Origin: a virus
Length of the DNA: 22,036 nt
IMG/VR virus record: IMGVR_UViG_3300042914_001959
Location: 1-22,036 of that record
Strand: one strand, 5' to 3'
A program made the position numbers and the translations under genes. Below the pieces are notes generated by a model, which saw only the letters and a list, made by a program, of their open reading frames with translations, did no database searches and was not told the origin of the DNA. Every line of letters starts with the position of its first letter. Positions within the stretch are counted from its first letter, which is position 1. Positions 14,742 through 20,613 of this stretch are shown here, in pieces.

Positions 14742-15692
14742 GTGGCGTTTCGTCGAGCACCAAACTGTAATTGCTGTACGGTCGAATGCACGTGTGAATG
14801 CCCCGATGCATACGCGGACAAAGTGATCGGCAGCGCAATCGTGAGCCTTGGCGGATTTCAAGCCGCTAGCGCGTACGACTGCGGCATATGCGATGAGATT
14901 AGCGGCGAGTACCAGCTAACGCATGGGGTCGGGACACAAGCGAATGAAGGACCGTTCGTTGTTCCGCCTACGTGCTTTTTTGAGCCGCGACTTGACCCTG
15001 CCCCAGATGAGTACGATTCGTGTCTAGGGGTGTATGTGTCAGGCTTATCGGGCACCATGCCTTCAAACTCCGTGCAGAATGATTTTTTCTGTGGCGATTA
15101 TGAACCGCTAATGGCTGTGATTTTGGGAGTGGTGGGAAGAACATACTGCGCCTATCAGGCGAATGGAAAAATCTACCGACCAGAAACGGCGCCAAGTGGA
15201 GCGGCTCTGATCGGCAGGGCGTTTGAGGTTCGCGCCATGATCCTTGGCGTGGCAACTGGTATCTATGACCCCGGCAACTACTGCTATGCGGTGAGTCTCG
15301 CAGAGGCGCAGTACGCAACATCGCTCGATCTGTGCTACGCGAATATTACTCAGTACGGTTTTGAATTTGCCTGCTGCGATGCTCCCGCAAATTTTTACAA
15401 CACGCTTGAGCCGTGCGTTAGTGATTGCGGTTATTATGGGAATCCATTAGAGCCGCGATGCGTAGACCCGATGTGCTGGATTGCGTACGGCATGTGGGCA
15501 TGGCGGACAATTCTGCCGATCAACCGCAAGTGCGACGGGCTTGATGAAACGCTGCGGCTTATTACCGACGAAGAGGAGTTGAGCCGAGAGTATGTTTTCC
15601 AAAATCACCGCTTGCGCGCCGCGATTGGCGGTGACACGTGTAGCAAGTTTGCGTTGTGCGATCCACCATTAACTATTCGATTGGAAATTTAA
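14742..15692 (+). CDS. Extremely cysteine-rich tail-region protein
   Basis: 316 residues from GTG, with AAAGGTG 5-6 bases upstream. It contains 23 cysteines (about 7%), six of them in the first 20 residues (NCNCCTVECTCEC), then pairs such as DCGIC, ACC, CVSDC, CVDPMC and CSKFALC spread along the chain. No signal peptide is visible, so disulfides would have to form after release, or the cysteines bind metal. The rest is Gly/Tyr/Ala-rich (DYEPLMAVILGVVGRTYC; GIYDPGNYCY). It lies in the tail-tip block just before the glycosyltransferase. A receptor-binding or metal-stabilised tip protein is possible but unproven; I do not recognise a named family. Confidence 0.6.
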   Translation: MAFRRAPNCNCCTVECTCECPDAYADKVIGSAIVSLGGFQAASAYDCGICDEISGEYQLTHGVGTQANEGPFVVPPTCFFEPRLDPAPDEYDSCLGVYVSGLSGTMPSNSVQNDFFCGDYEPLMAVILGVVGRTYCAYQANGKIYRPETAPSGAALIGRAFEVRAMILGVATGIYDPGNYCYAVSLAEAQYATSLDLCYANITQYGFEFACCDAPANFYNTLEPCVSDCGYYGNPLEPRCVDPMCWIAYGMWAWRTILPINRKCDGLDETLRLITDEEELSREYVFQNHRLRAAIGGDTCSKFALCDPPLTIRLEI

Positions 15693-15695
15693 GCT

Positions 15696-17090
15696 GTGGC
15701 GGCTTCATTTACCGATTGCGAAATTGACGCGAAAACATTGACGTGCATACACTGCCAAGAGCCGATTAAACGCGCGACCATTCGCCGCGTTTGTAGTGCG
15801 CTGGGCGTAGCGAAGGTACTCGCCGAGAAAGAACTATCTTGGGCCAGCAAGGCGAGCAACTACGCGGCAGCGATCACCAAGTGGCTGAAAGCAGGCCGAC
15901 TAACACGAACGCAAGCCGAGATTGACCAGCTACTCACCGAGCACTGCACACCGTGCGAGCGATATCGAGACGGCAACTGCTCTGCGTGTGGTTGCCGGGT
16001 AAATCGCGGAACGTTGCCGTTTTTGAACAAGCTCGCAATGGCGACTGAATCGTGCCCACTCGGAAAGTTTCACGGCAGCGACTACGTAGCACCAGCAAGG
16101 CCAGGACTTCGCGTTGCGTTTGTAATCCCATGCCTAATGACTGGTGGCGTGGAGTCGTGGCTGTGGTCGCTCGTTAGCCAGTGGCACCGCGGCGACAAGA
16201 TCAGGTGCACCGGCGTGGCGTTATCGAGCGGCAGCTATTCGCCAGCAATGCTCAGGCAACTATCGAGCCTTGTGCCGATCGTGGGACCGGTGGAAGCGGA
16301 CGGAGTAGCATATTCGTCGAACCCGATCGACTCAGCAAAGGCAATTGGAGCGGACGCCGACGTGGTGATTGTGTGGGCGCAGATGCCAACGGTTATCGCC
16401 GCAGCGAAGTCATCAGGAGCAATGACTGTAGGCGTGTCGCACGCGTGTGAGGAATGGTGGGCACGCGGCGCAAGGCACGTTGACCGCTGGGTAGCGGTGC
16501 ATCAGGTCGCGGTTGGTACGCTGCCCGATGGACAAGCGGATGCCATCATCGGAAACGGCGTTGATGTCGAGCGCTGCGTTAGCGGACTGTCAAAAGCAGA
16601 GGCACGCGAGCGGCTAGGGATTCCACCAGAGGCGAAGGTGTACGGTTACATTGGTCGTTTTGCGCACGAAAAACGAGTGCCGGAAATCGCGGGCGCACTC
16701 GATCACCTGGGGCCAGAGTGGCATTGCCTGCTTGTCGGCAGTGGGCGTGAACAACCGGCCACACGTGAACGACTGCACATAATGGCGCCAAGTCGCGATA
16801 TCGGCGACTTGTGGAGAGCCTGTGACGTGGGCGTCATTGCGTCGAAGTATGAATCGTGGTGCCTAGCTGCCGACGAGATCCACGCAGCGGAAATACCGCT
16901 GGTAAGTACGCGGGTTGGTGCCATCATTGACGCGGCTGAGTGGCTGTCCGATGAGCCAACGCCCCAGGAAATCGCAGCGGCAATCGAAGCTTCGCATGGC
17001 AGACAATCGCCAGGACTGCCCCCAGAGCGCACGGCGAAAGCAATGGCTGACGCCTGGGCCCAGTGGCTCGTCAATTGTCGTAAAACCTGA
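15696..17090 (+). CDS. Fusion of a cysteine-rich zinc domain with a GT4-type glycosyltransferase
   Basis: 464 residues, GTG start with a weak ribosome site. Residues 1-125 hold ten cysteines: C17-x-x-C20, C84-x-x-C87, C95-x-x-C98-x-C100 and C120 in ESCPLGKF. The 'C-x-x-C ... C-x-x-CGC ... CPLGK' arrangement is like DUF6171-type zinc modules. Residues 138-464 are a GT-B glycosyltransferase: GGVE at 150-153 (acceptor side), GNGVD at 286-290, GRFAHEK at 320-326 (donor phosphate loop) and the E-x7-E pair E386/E394 of family GT4. It probably transfers a nucleotide-activated sugar, perhaps to a virion protein or a host surface molecule. Its 3' end overlaps the minus-strand gene at 17071 by 20 bases. 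Confidence 0.82.
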   Translation: MAASFTDCEIDAKTLTCIHCQEPIKRATIRRVCSALGVAKVLAEKELSWASKASNYAAAITKWLKAGRLTRTQAEIDQLLTEHCTPCERYRDGNCSACGCRVNRGTLPFLNKLAMATESCPLGKFHGSDYVAPARPGLRVAFVIPCLMTGGVESWLWSLVSQWHRGDKIRCTGVALSSGSYSPAMLRQLSSLVPIVGPVEADGVAYSSNPIDSAKAIGADADVVIVWAQMPTVIAAAKSSGAMTVGVSHACEEWWARGARHVDRWVAVHQVAVGTLPDGQADAIIGNGVDVERCVSGLSKAEARERLGIPPEAKVYGYIGRFAHEKRVPEIAGALDHLGPEWHCLLVGSGREQPATRERLHIMAPSRDIGDLWRACDVGVIASKYESWCLAADEIHAAEIPLVSTRVGAIIDAAEWLSDEPTPQEIAAAIEASHGRQSPGLPPERTAKAMADAWAQWLVNCRKT

Positions 17091-17277
17091 TGCCAGTAGT
17101 AGATATCACACGCGGCGCACGCACATAATCCAGCCCAGATGGCGGCAGTGGTCGCGATCTTTTTATCTCCGCTGCCGTGCGTAAATGCTCTCGGCGACAA
17201 GCGGCACACGGCTCATCGGTGCCAGGGCTAACCGCTCTTTTTTGACAGTATTGGCATTTTGTTCGGTCTTTTTTCAT
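17071..17277 (-). CDS. Minus-strand small zinc-ribbon-like protein
   Basis: 68 residues on the minus strand with an AAGGA site about 9 bases before its ATG (positions 17275-17277). C8-x-x-C11, twelve residues, C24-x-x-C27, then a basic helix (RREHLRTAAEIKRSRPLPP) and a polar tail. The well-spaced CxxC pairs, the ribosome site and the lack of any competing + gene over most of its length make it the one believable minus-strand gene in the window. It converges on the glycosyltransferase (20-base tail-to-tail overlap) and is divergent from the accessory operon at 17456. The arrangement 'CxxC ... PG ... C-x-A-C-R' recalls the protein at 4730-4948. Function unknown; possibly a regulator read at another phase of infection. 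Confidence 0.6.
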   Translation of the reverse strand: MKKDRTKCQYCQKRAVSPGTDEPCAACRREHLRTAAEIKRSRPLPPSGLDYVRAPRVISTTGIRFYDN

Positions 17278-17363
17278 TGTCGTAAATCCTTGGCGTGTCT
17301 ACTAGTTGCGACTGGACGAAAGTGTAGCCGGAAAGAAAACCGAAAAAAAGTCGGCGGGAGGCA

Positions 17364-17390
17364 TTGCACACAATGACGTCACTTTATAAA
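17364..17390 (+). promoter_or_regulatory. Candidate promoter for the accessory operon
   Basis: TTGCAC (17364-17369), a 15-base spacer, and TATAAA (17385-17390), about 66 bases before the first gene of the operon. The spacer contains the 8-bp palindrome TGACGTCA, a possible repressor site. The short spacer lowers confidence. Confidence 0.45.
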
Positions 17391-17402
17391 CTCACTTCAT
17401 CA

Positions 17403-17421
17403 GTTGGTGATTGCCACCAAC
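17403..17421 (+). promoter_or_regulatory. Inverted repeat in the leader of the accessory operon
   Basis: GTTGGTG (17403-17409), 5-base loop ATTGC, CACCAAC (17415-17421). It lies about 13 bases after the -10 box, so it could be an operator at the transcription start or a hairpin at the 5' end of the mRNA. Confidence 0.35.
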
Positions 17422-17455
17422 GCAAACGCAACGCACGAGATGAAGGAACCAAGCA

Positions 17456-17767
17456 ATGACAACGCAACGAGCACACATGCACACCGAGTGCGCAATTTAC
17501 GCCGAGGCTTGCACGCTAACGGCAAACGAACTGATGCTGGAGTGGGACGCCGAACTACGGCGCGACCCAGACGCAAATTGTTCGTGGTGGCTCGAAAAAT
17601 TCGTGCGAGCCAATGCGGCTAAGCACCTGACGCGGCACGCACGAGCGATTGGAATCCCAGGGCGCGATATCGCGGTGCTGGTCGCCGATGCGGTGGGCGT
17701 GGCGATGGATAGCACGCTGGGCGCGGCTGAGGTCTACCTCGACGCTATGTTAGCGGAGGCAGAATAA
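17456..17767 (+). CDS. Hypothetical helical protein, first gene of the accessory operon
   Basis: 103 residues with AAGGA (17443-17447) 8 bases upstream. It is almost entirely helical by composition: ECAIYAEACTLTANELMLEWDAELRRDPD, WWLEKFVRANAAKHLTRHARAIG, and an Ala/Val-rich C-terminal helix (DIAVLVADAVGVAMDSTLGAAEVYLDAML). No motif or family is recognised. One base separates its stop from the next ATG, so it is the promoter-proximal member of a coupled operon. Confidence 0.65.
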   Translation: MTTQRAHMHTECAIYAEACTLTANELMLEWDAELRRDPDANCSWWLEKFVRANAAKHLTRHARAIGIPGRDIAVLVADAVGVAMDSTLGAAEVYLDAMLAEAE

Positions 17768-17768
17768 C

Positions 17769-18011
17769 ATGGCCGACCAGCGAGTAACAGTTTTCCGCGA
17801 CGGCGTCGAAATTGGTCGCGGGACGATTAAATATGCAGGCAGTCATCATGCATGGCTGAGATTTCCAGATTTTTTGATTCCGCGAATGGATGATGACTGG
17901 GAACGCGGGCGGCGTGACGCTGCTACCAATGATGCCATTGATGCGGTGTGTGCCGCAGGTGGCGCGCGGTGTGAGATATTTGGTTTTGTGTTTTCGTGGG
18001 AGGCAACATGA
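17769..18011 (+). CDS. Hypothetical small protein
   Basis: 80 residues with GGAGG about 9 bases upstream, located inside the end of the preceding gene. N-terminal beta-type sequence RVTVFRDGVEIGRGTIKYAG followed by WLRFPDFLIPR and an acidic helix (DDDWERGRRDAATNDAIDAVCAAGG), ending FGFVFSWEAT. The small strand-turn-strand start resembles SH3-like or barrel folds but no family is recognised. Stop overlaps the next ATG as ATGA. Confidence 0.6.
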   Translation: MADQRVTVFRDGVEIGRGTIKYAGSHHAWLRFPDFLIPRMDDDWERGRRDAATNDAIDAVCAAGGARCEIFGFVFSWEAT

Positions 18012-18562
18012 AACCCGCCGAGCTGCAGGAAATTTTGCGGCTGCATCGCATGTGGCTGCGCGGCGAAGATGGTGGAGCGCGGGCAGACATCAGCGGGGCA
18101 GATCTCCGCGAAGCAGATTTCAGCTGGGCAAGCCTCAGCAGGGCAAACCTCAGCGAGGCAGATCTCAGCGGGGCAAACCTCAGCGAGGCAAACCTCAGCG
18201 AGGCAGATCTCAGCGGGGCAGACCTCAGCGGGGCAGACATCAGCCGGGCAAACCTCAGCTGGGCAAACCTCAGCGGTGCAGATATCACCCGAGCAAGTCT
18301 AAGCGAGGTAAACCTTAGCAGGGCGATCGACGGCTCTATGTGCCGCATGGATTTTGGTGGCTGGTCGATTTGCATTCGCGCGTATCACACGAGCATAGGC
18401 TGTCAACGGCACCCGAACGAAAAATGGCTAGCGTGGTCGCCGGATGACGTGGCGCACATGCACACAGACGCGCGTGATTGGTGGGTCGTGCACGGTGAGG
18501 CAATTAAGGCGGCGATCAAGTGCGTGATGGCGAAAGCAGCGAAAGCAAAGGAGGCGGCATGA
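18008..18562 (+). CDS. Pentapeptide-repeat protein with a phage-type C-terminal domain
   Basis: 184 residues. The ATG at 18008 overlaps the previous stop (ATGA) and has GGGAGG about 5 bases upstream, which is preferred over the in-frame GTG at 17996. Residues 26-105 are 16 uninterrupted A(D/N)LSx pentapeptides, predicted to form a right-handed quadrilateral beta-helix. The remaining about 80 residues (GGWSICIRAYHTSIGCQRH, WLAWSPDDVAHMHTDARDWW) form the C-terminal domain found on some phage and bacterial pentapeptide proteins. Known pentapeptide proteins include DNA mimics that inhibit or protect gyrase (Qnr/MfpA), but this repeat has no obvious acidic DNA-like face that can be judged by eye. 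Function open. Confidence 0.85.
   Translation: MKPAELQEILRLHRMWLRGEDGGARADISGADLREADFSWASLSRANLSEADLSGANLSEANLSEADLSGADLSGADISRANLSWANLSGADITRASLSEVNLSRAIDGSMCRMDFGGWSICIRAYHTSIGCQRHPNEKWLAWSPDDVAHMHTDARDWWVVHGEAIKAAIKCVMAKAAKAKEAA
18083..18322 (+). repeat. 15-bp tandem repeat array encoding the pentapeptides
   Basis: Sixteen 15-base units of the type GCAGACCTCAGCGGG with limited variation. Central units are nearly identical at DNA level, pointing to recent slippage or unequal recombination. Because the period is a multiple of three, several other frames on both strands are also open here. Confidence 0.9.
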
Positions 18563-18966
18563 AATACGAAATCGAAATCGAGTTACCGGAGAATTTGCGC
18601 GACAAGTGGAGGCCAGTTGCTTTTCGTGACGCGCAGGTTGGGGAGTACATATTTTGGCTAGGCGGAGAAGTACGCAGAGTTACTTGCACGGCAGCGAGCT
18701 GCTTAATCGTCGAACCGATCGACTCACGCGACGAGATCAAAAAGTGGTGGCCAAAAACACTTGGCTTTGACTGGATCGCGCGAGATAAGCTCGGCGTTTG
18801 GGGCTGGTTCGGAGGCAAGCCATATCTTTTAGATTACGGGTTTTGCAACAAAGAAAACGAAACGGTTAGTTTTTCGGTAGCGTTCGAGTTATTTGACATC
18901 GATGCGCCAGGACTGGCAAACACTGCCGATCAAGTGTGGGCCAATCCCTGGAAGGAGCAGCAATGA
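18559..18966 (+). CDS. Uncharacterised phage protein with W-rich C-terminal region
   Basis: 135 residues from the ATG at 18559, which overlaps the preceding stop as ATGA and has AAGGAGG 5 bases upstream. N-terminal half: YEIEIELPENLRDKWRPVAFR followed by GEYIFWLGGEVRRVT, a pattern I know from many small phage proteins ('I-x-x-P ... W-x-P-V-A-x-R-x-x-x-x-G-E') of unknown role. C-terminal half: WWPKTLGFDWIARDKLGVWGWFGGKPYLL, with the equally common 'P-x-W-x-x-x-x-D-W-x-A-x-D-x-x-G-x-W' line. It probably combines two small phage-specific domains. No catalytic residues are evident. Confidence 0.65.
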   Translation: MKYEIEIELPENLRDKWRPVAFRDAQVGEYIFWLGGEVRRVTCTAASCLIVEPIDSRDEIKKWWPKTLGFDWIARDKLGVWGWFGGKPYLLDYGFCNKENETVSFSVAFELFDIDAPGLANTADQVWANPWKEQQ

Positions 18967-19139
18967 AGTACATCACCACAGCCGAGGCCGGTAAGCTGCT
19001 CGGCGTGAAATCAACCACCGTTTCGATCTACTGCCAGTCCGGCAAGATCAGCGGGCGATTGATTGGTCGCACGTGGCAAGTGAGCGAAACGAGCGTGCGA
19101 AAGTATGCGGCAGCGCGAAAGAGAAAGGGTCGTAAGTGA
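18963..19139 (+). CDS. Excisionase/MerR-like helix-turn-helix protein
   Basis: 58 residues, ATG overlapping the preceding stop (ATGA) with AAGGAG upstream. YITTAEAGKLLGVKSTTVSIYCQSGKI is the typical winged-helix start of HTH_17/excisionase (Xis-like) domains, and GRLIGRTWQVSETSVRKYAAARKRK is the wing and basic end. Such proteins bind DNA as small regulators or as recombination directionality factors. No integrase is visible in this window, so an autoregulatory role for this operon is as likely as excision. Confidence 0.8.
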   Translation: MKYITTAEAGKLLGVKSTTVSIYCQSGKISGRLIGRTWQVSETSVRKYAAARKRKGRK

Positions 19140-19882
19140 ATGAGCTGGCTCTTTTCGCGGGCGCTGGTGGCGGAATACTCGGCGGTCATTTGCTTGGATG
19201 GCGAACAGTCTGCGCCGTCGAAATTGACGCATACGCCGCAAGCGTACTTGTCGCGAGACAAAACGACGGATGCTTGGCACCGTTTCCCGTCTGGGATGAC
19301 GTGCAAACCTTTGATGGGCGACCGTGGCGAGGAATTGTTGACGTCGTATCAGGCGGCTTTCCGTGCCAAGACATCAGTGCCGCAGGGCGGGGCGCTGGAA
19401 TCGACGGCGAGCGGTCTGGACTCTGGCGAGAATTTGCCAGAATCATTGGCGAGGTACGACCGCGCTACGTGTTCGTGGAGAACTCGCCAGTGCTTACTAG
19501 CAGGGGACTTGGTCGAGTTCTCGGAGACTTGGCCGAGATGGGGTTCGATGCGGAATGGAGTATCGTATCGGCGAGACATGTCGGCGCATCTCATATCCGA
19601 GAGCGTTTGTGGATTGTTGCATCCGACGCCAACGCGCGACGATCACAAAGGCGCGACGACCAAGGCCATGAGGAAAAAAGGGGAGTCGTATTTAAAATAC
19701 TGGCTTCACGCCAGATTTTCCCGCGGAGCGTCGACGACCTACCCTCACCCGCAGTTGTGCGAGCTGGTGAACGGTTGGCCTATCGGGTGGACAGAACTAA
19801 AGCCATTGGAAATGGACAAGTTCCGGCAGTGGCAACGCTTGCATGGGAAATCTTAACACAAAAACGAAAGGGCACAAAATGA
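19136..19882 (+). CDS. DNA (cytosine-5) methyltransferase
   Basis: 248 residues from a GTG whose GTGA overlaps the preceding stop; AAAGGG lies 6 bases upstream. All core motifs are present: I, LALFAGAGGGILGG (4-17), SAM binding; IV, GGFPCQDIS (73-81) with catalytic C77; VI, VENSP (114-118; usually ENV); VIII, HIRERLWIVA (153-162); X, AIGNGQVPAVATLAW (223-237). The target-recognition part between VIII and X is only about 55 residues, so the enzyme is compact. It would methylate phage DNA, most likely to evade host restriction; no partner nuclease is nearby. The same DNA is open in the +1 frame over almost the whole gene (19140-19856). Confidence 0.9.
   Translation: MNELALFAGAGGGILGGHLLGWRTVCAVEIDAYAASVLVARQNDGCLAPFPVWDDVQTFDGRPWRGIVDVVSGGFPCQDISAAGRGAGIDGERSGLWREFARIIGEVRPRYVFVENSPVLTSRGLGRVLGDLAEMGFDAEWSIVSARHVGASHIRERLWIVASDANARRSQRRDDQGHEEKRGVVFKILASRQIFPRSVDDLPSPAVVRAGERLAYRVDRTKAIGNGQVPAVATLAWEILTQKRKGTK
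19140..19856 (+). CDS. Long open frame overlapping the methyltransferase (possible second gene or conserved shadow)
   Basis: 238 codons in the +1 frame, starting from an ATG 4 bases after the methyltransferase GTG, 10 bases from the same AAAGGG, and ending 26 bases before the methyltransferase stop. The product is not low-complexity: MSWLFSRALVAEYS at the start, SWRTRQCLLAGDLVEFSET and WPRWGSMRNG in the middle, LLHPTPTRDDHKG, and VNGWPIGWTELKPLEMDKFR near the end. From general familiarity, unverified here, many phage genomes carry annotated proteins with these same lines. Parts of that resemblance would follow automatically from the conserved methyltransferase motifs in the other frame. Real dual coding is therefore possible but not shown. 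Confidence 0.4.
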   Translation: MSWLFSRALVAEYSAVICLDGEQSAPSKLTHTPQAYLSRDKTTDAWHRFPSGMTCKPLMGDRGEELLTSYQAAFRAKTSVPQGGALESTASGLDSGENLPESLARYDRATCSWRTRQCLLAGDLVEFSETWPRWGSMRNGVSYRRDMSAHLISESVCGLLHPTPTRDDHKGATTKAMRKKGESYLKYWLHARFSRGASTTYPHPQLCELVNGWPIGWTELKPLEMDKFRQWQRLHGKS

Positions 19883-19983
19883 CGCACGACGACGGCGGCG
19901 ACTGGCAGCCAGCGCCGGGAATGGAAGTGGTTTTTGTGACATTAGGCGCACTCGTAATTTGGAGTCTCACATGGCTGGCATAA
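19879..19983 (+). CDS. 34-residue single-pass membrane peptide
   Basis: ATG overlaps the methyltransferase stop as ATGA and has GAAAGGG (19866-19872) about 6 bases upstream. Fourteen polar, acidic residues (MTHDDGGDWQPAPG) are followed by one hydrophobic segment, MEVVFVTLGALVIWSLTWLA, ending at the stop. This fits a small phage membrane protein: a holin-type or inhibitor peptide, or a superinfection-exclusion factor. The next gene starts inside its end (13-base overlap), so the two are tightly coupled. A single segment without charged tail residues is unusual for a classical holin. Confidence 0.55.
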   Translation: MTHDDGGDWQPAPGMEVVFVTLGALVIWSLTWLA

Positions 19984-20540
19984 CATCGTTAAAGATTGGC
20001 GTAAAAACAGCAGACGAGCGGCAGAATGCAGCGGTGCGGCTCCGGCCAGGTCAGTCGGCTGAGGACGCGCCTCGACGTGCAGCACCACCAGCGGCAGAAG
20101 CACCAGCACCAGCAACAAGAAAACACCCGGATATCATCGAGAACGAGCCTGAGCACATCGGCAAGCCGAATCGCGTGGATAAATTCAAGGATGATTCAAT
20201 CGCCTATTTACGCAGACAGACCAGTTACCTTCGAACACGAGCCGACAAGCTTCAAGGCCAGCTAAACGCGGCAACGCAGAAGCTTCACGCACTCGAAGCG
20301 AAGCGCGACAGCCAAAAAAAGGAACGCGGCGAGATGTACCGTACATCGATCAAGGTGGCCGCAGGGTTACGCCGGGAGATTGCGACCGAGCAGCGATTGC
20401 GAAAGAAAGCGGAGGCAGAGGTGTCGAAGCTGACGCGAACGATCAACGCGAGCCGCGACGAGAATACCGAACTGCGATCGATCATCGCGAAGCTTGAGCA
20501 AGCGATTTTGCTAGGACCGGGGCACGATTCCCAGGAGTGA
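19971..20540 (+). CDS. Coiled-coil protein of unknown function
   Basis: 189 residues from ATG 19971, with TTGGAG 6 bases upstream (an in-frame TTG at 19959 overlaps that site). A short N-terminal part is followed by an Ala/Pro-rich linker (about 34-48), an acidic stretch (KHPDIIENEPEHIG), and a long charged coiled coil (about 75-182: SYLRTRADKLQGQLNAATQKLHALEAKR, then TEQRLRKKAEAEVSKLTRTIN). No transmembrane segment or signal peptide. Overlap with the preceding membrane peptide suggests they act together or are co-regulated. It is the last gene before the hairpin at 20552. Confidence 0.6.
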   Translation: MAGITSLKIGVKTADERQNAAVRLRPGQSAEDAPRRAAPPAAEAPAPATRKHPDIIENEPEHIGKPNRVDKFKDDSIAYLRRQTSYLRTRADKLQGQLNAATQKLHALEAKRDSQKKERGEMYRTSIKVAAGLRREIATEQRLRKKAEAEVSKLTRTINASRDENTELRSIIAKLEQAILLGPGHDSQE

Positions 20541-20551
20541 ACGGATTCCGT

Positions 20552-20588
20552 AACCGGCTCGCGCATGAGGCGCGGGGCCGGGTTGTTT
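20552..20588 (+). terminator. Hairpin ending the accessory operon
   Basis: CGCGC 20560-20564 pairs with GCGCG 20570-20574 around a 5-base loop, and outer blocks ACCGGC-side 20552-20558 pair with 20577-20584 with single-base bulges; followed by GTTT. The T tail is short, so termination may be partial. It lies 12 bases after the coiled-coil gene stop. Confidence 0.5.
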
Positions 20589-20613
20589 AACCAAGGTTTT
20601 TAAGGGGTGAGTG

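Larger units (their letters stand above)
17278..17455. promoter_or_regulatory. Divergent control region between the minus-strand gene and the accessory operon
   Basis: 178 bases without a convincing gene. It holds, toward the + operon, the promoter candidate at 17364-17390 with the palindrome TGACGTCA (17374-17381) inside the spacer, and the inverted repeat at 17403-17421. Toward the minus gene, TACACT on the minus strand near 17320-17325 could be a weak -10 box. A run of A residues (17342-17348) lies between. Confidence 0.45.

Noticed and set aside
16703-17209. 168-codon minus-strand frame overlapping the end of the glycosyltransferase
   Set aside because: Overlaps both the glycosyltransferase and the better-supported minus gene at 17071-17277, which has a ribosome site and CxxC pairs.
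18083-18322. Regular short repeats resembling a CRISPR array, and long frames in other phases on both strands (for example 17890-18318 + and 17923-18375 -)
   Set aside because: The period is 15 bases with no spacers; it is the coding repeat of the pentapeptide protein, and the multiple-of-three period keeps other frames open.
19136-19882. Frameshift error splitting a longer methyltransferase
   Set aside because: Motifs I to X are all present in one uninterrupted frame in the correct order, so no sequencing error is needed to explain the gene.
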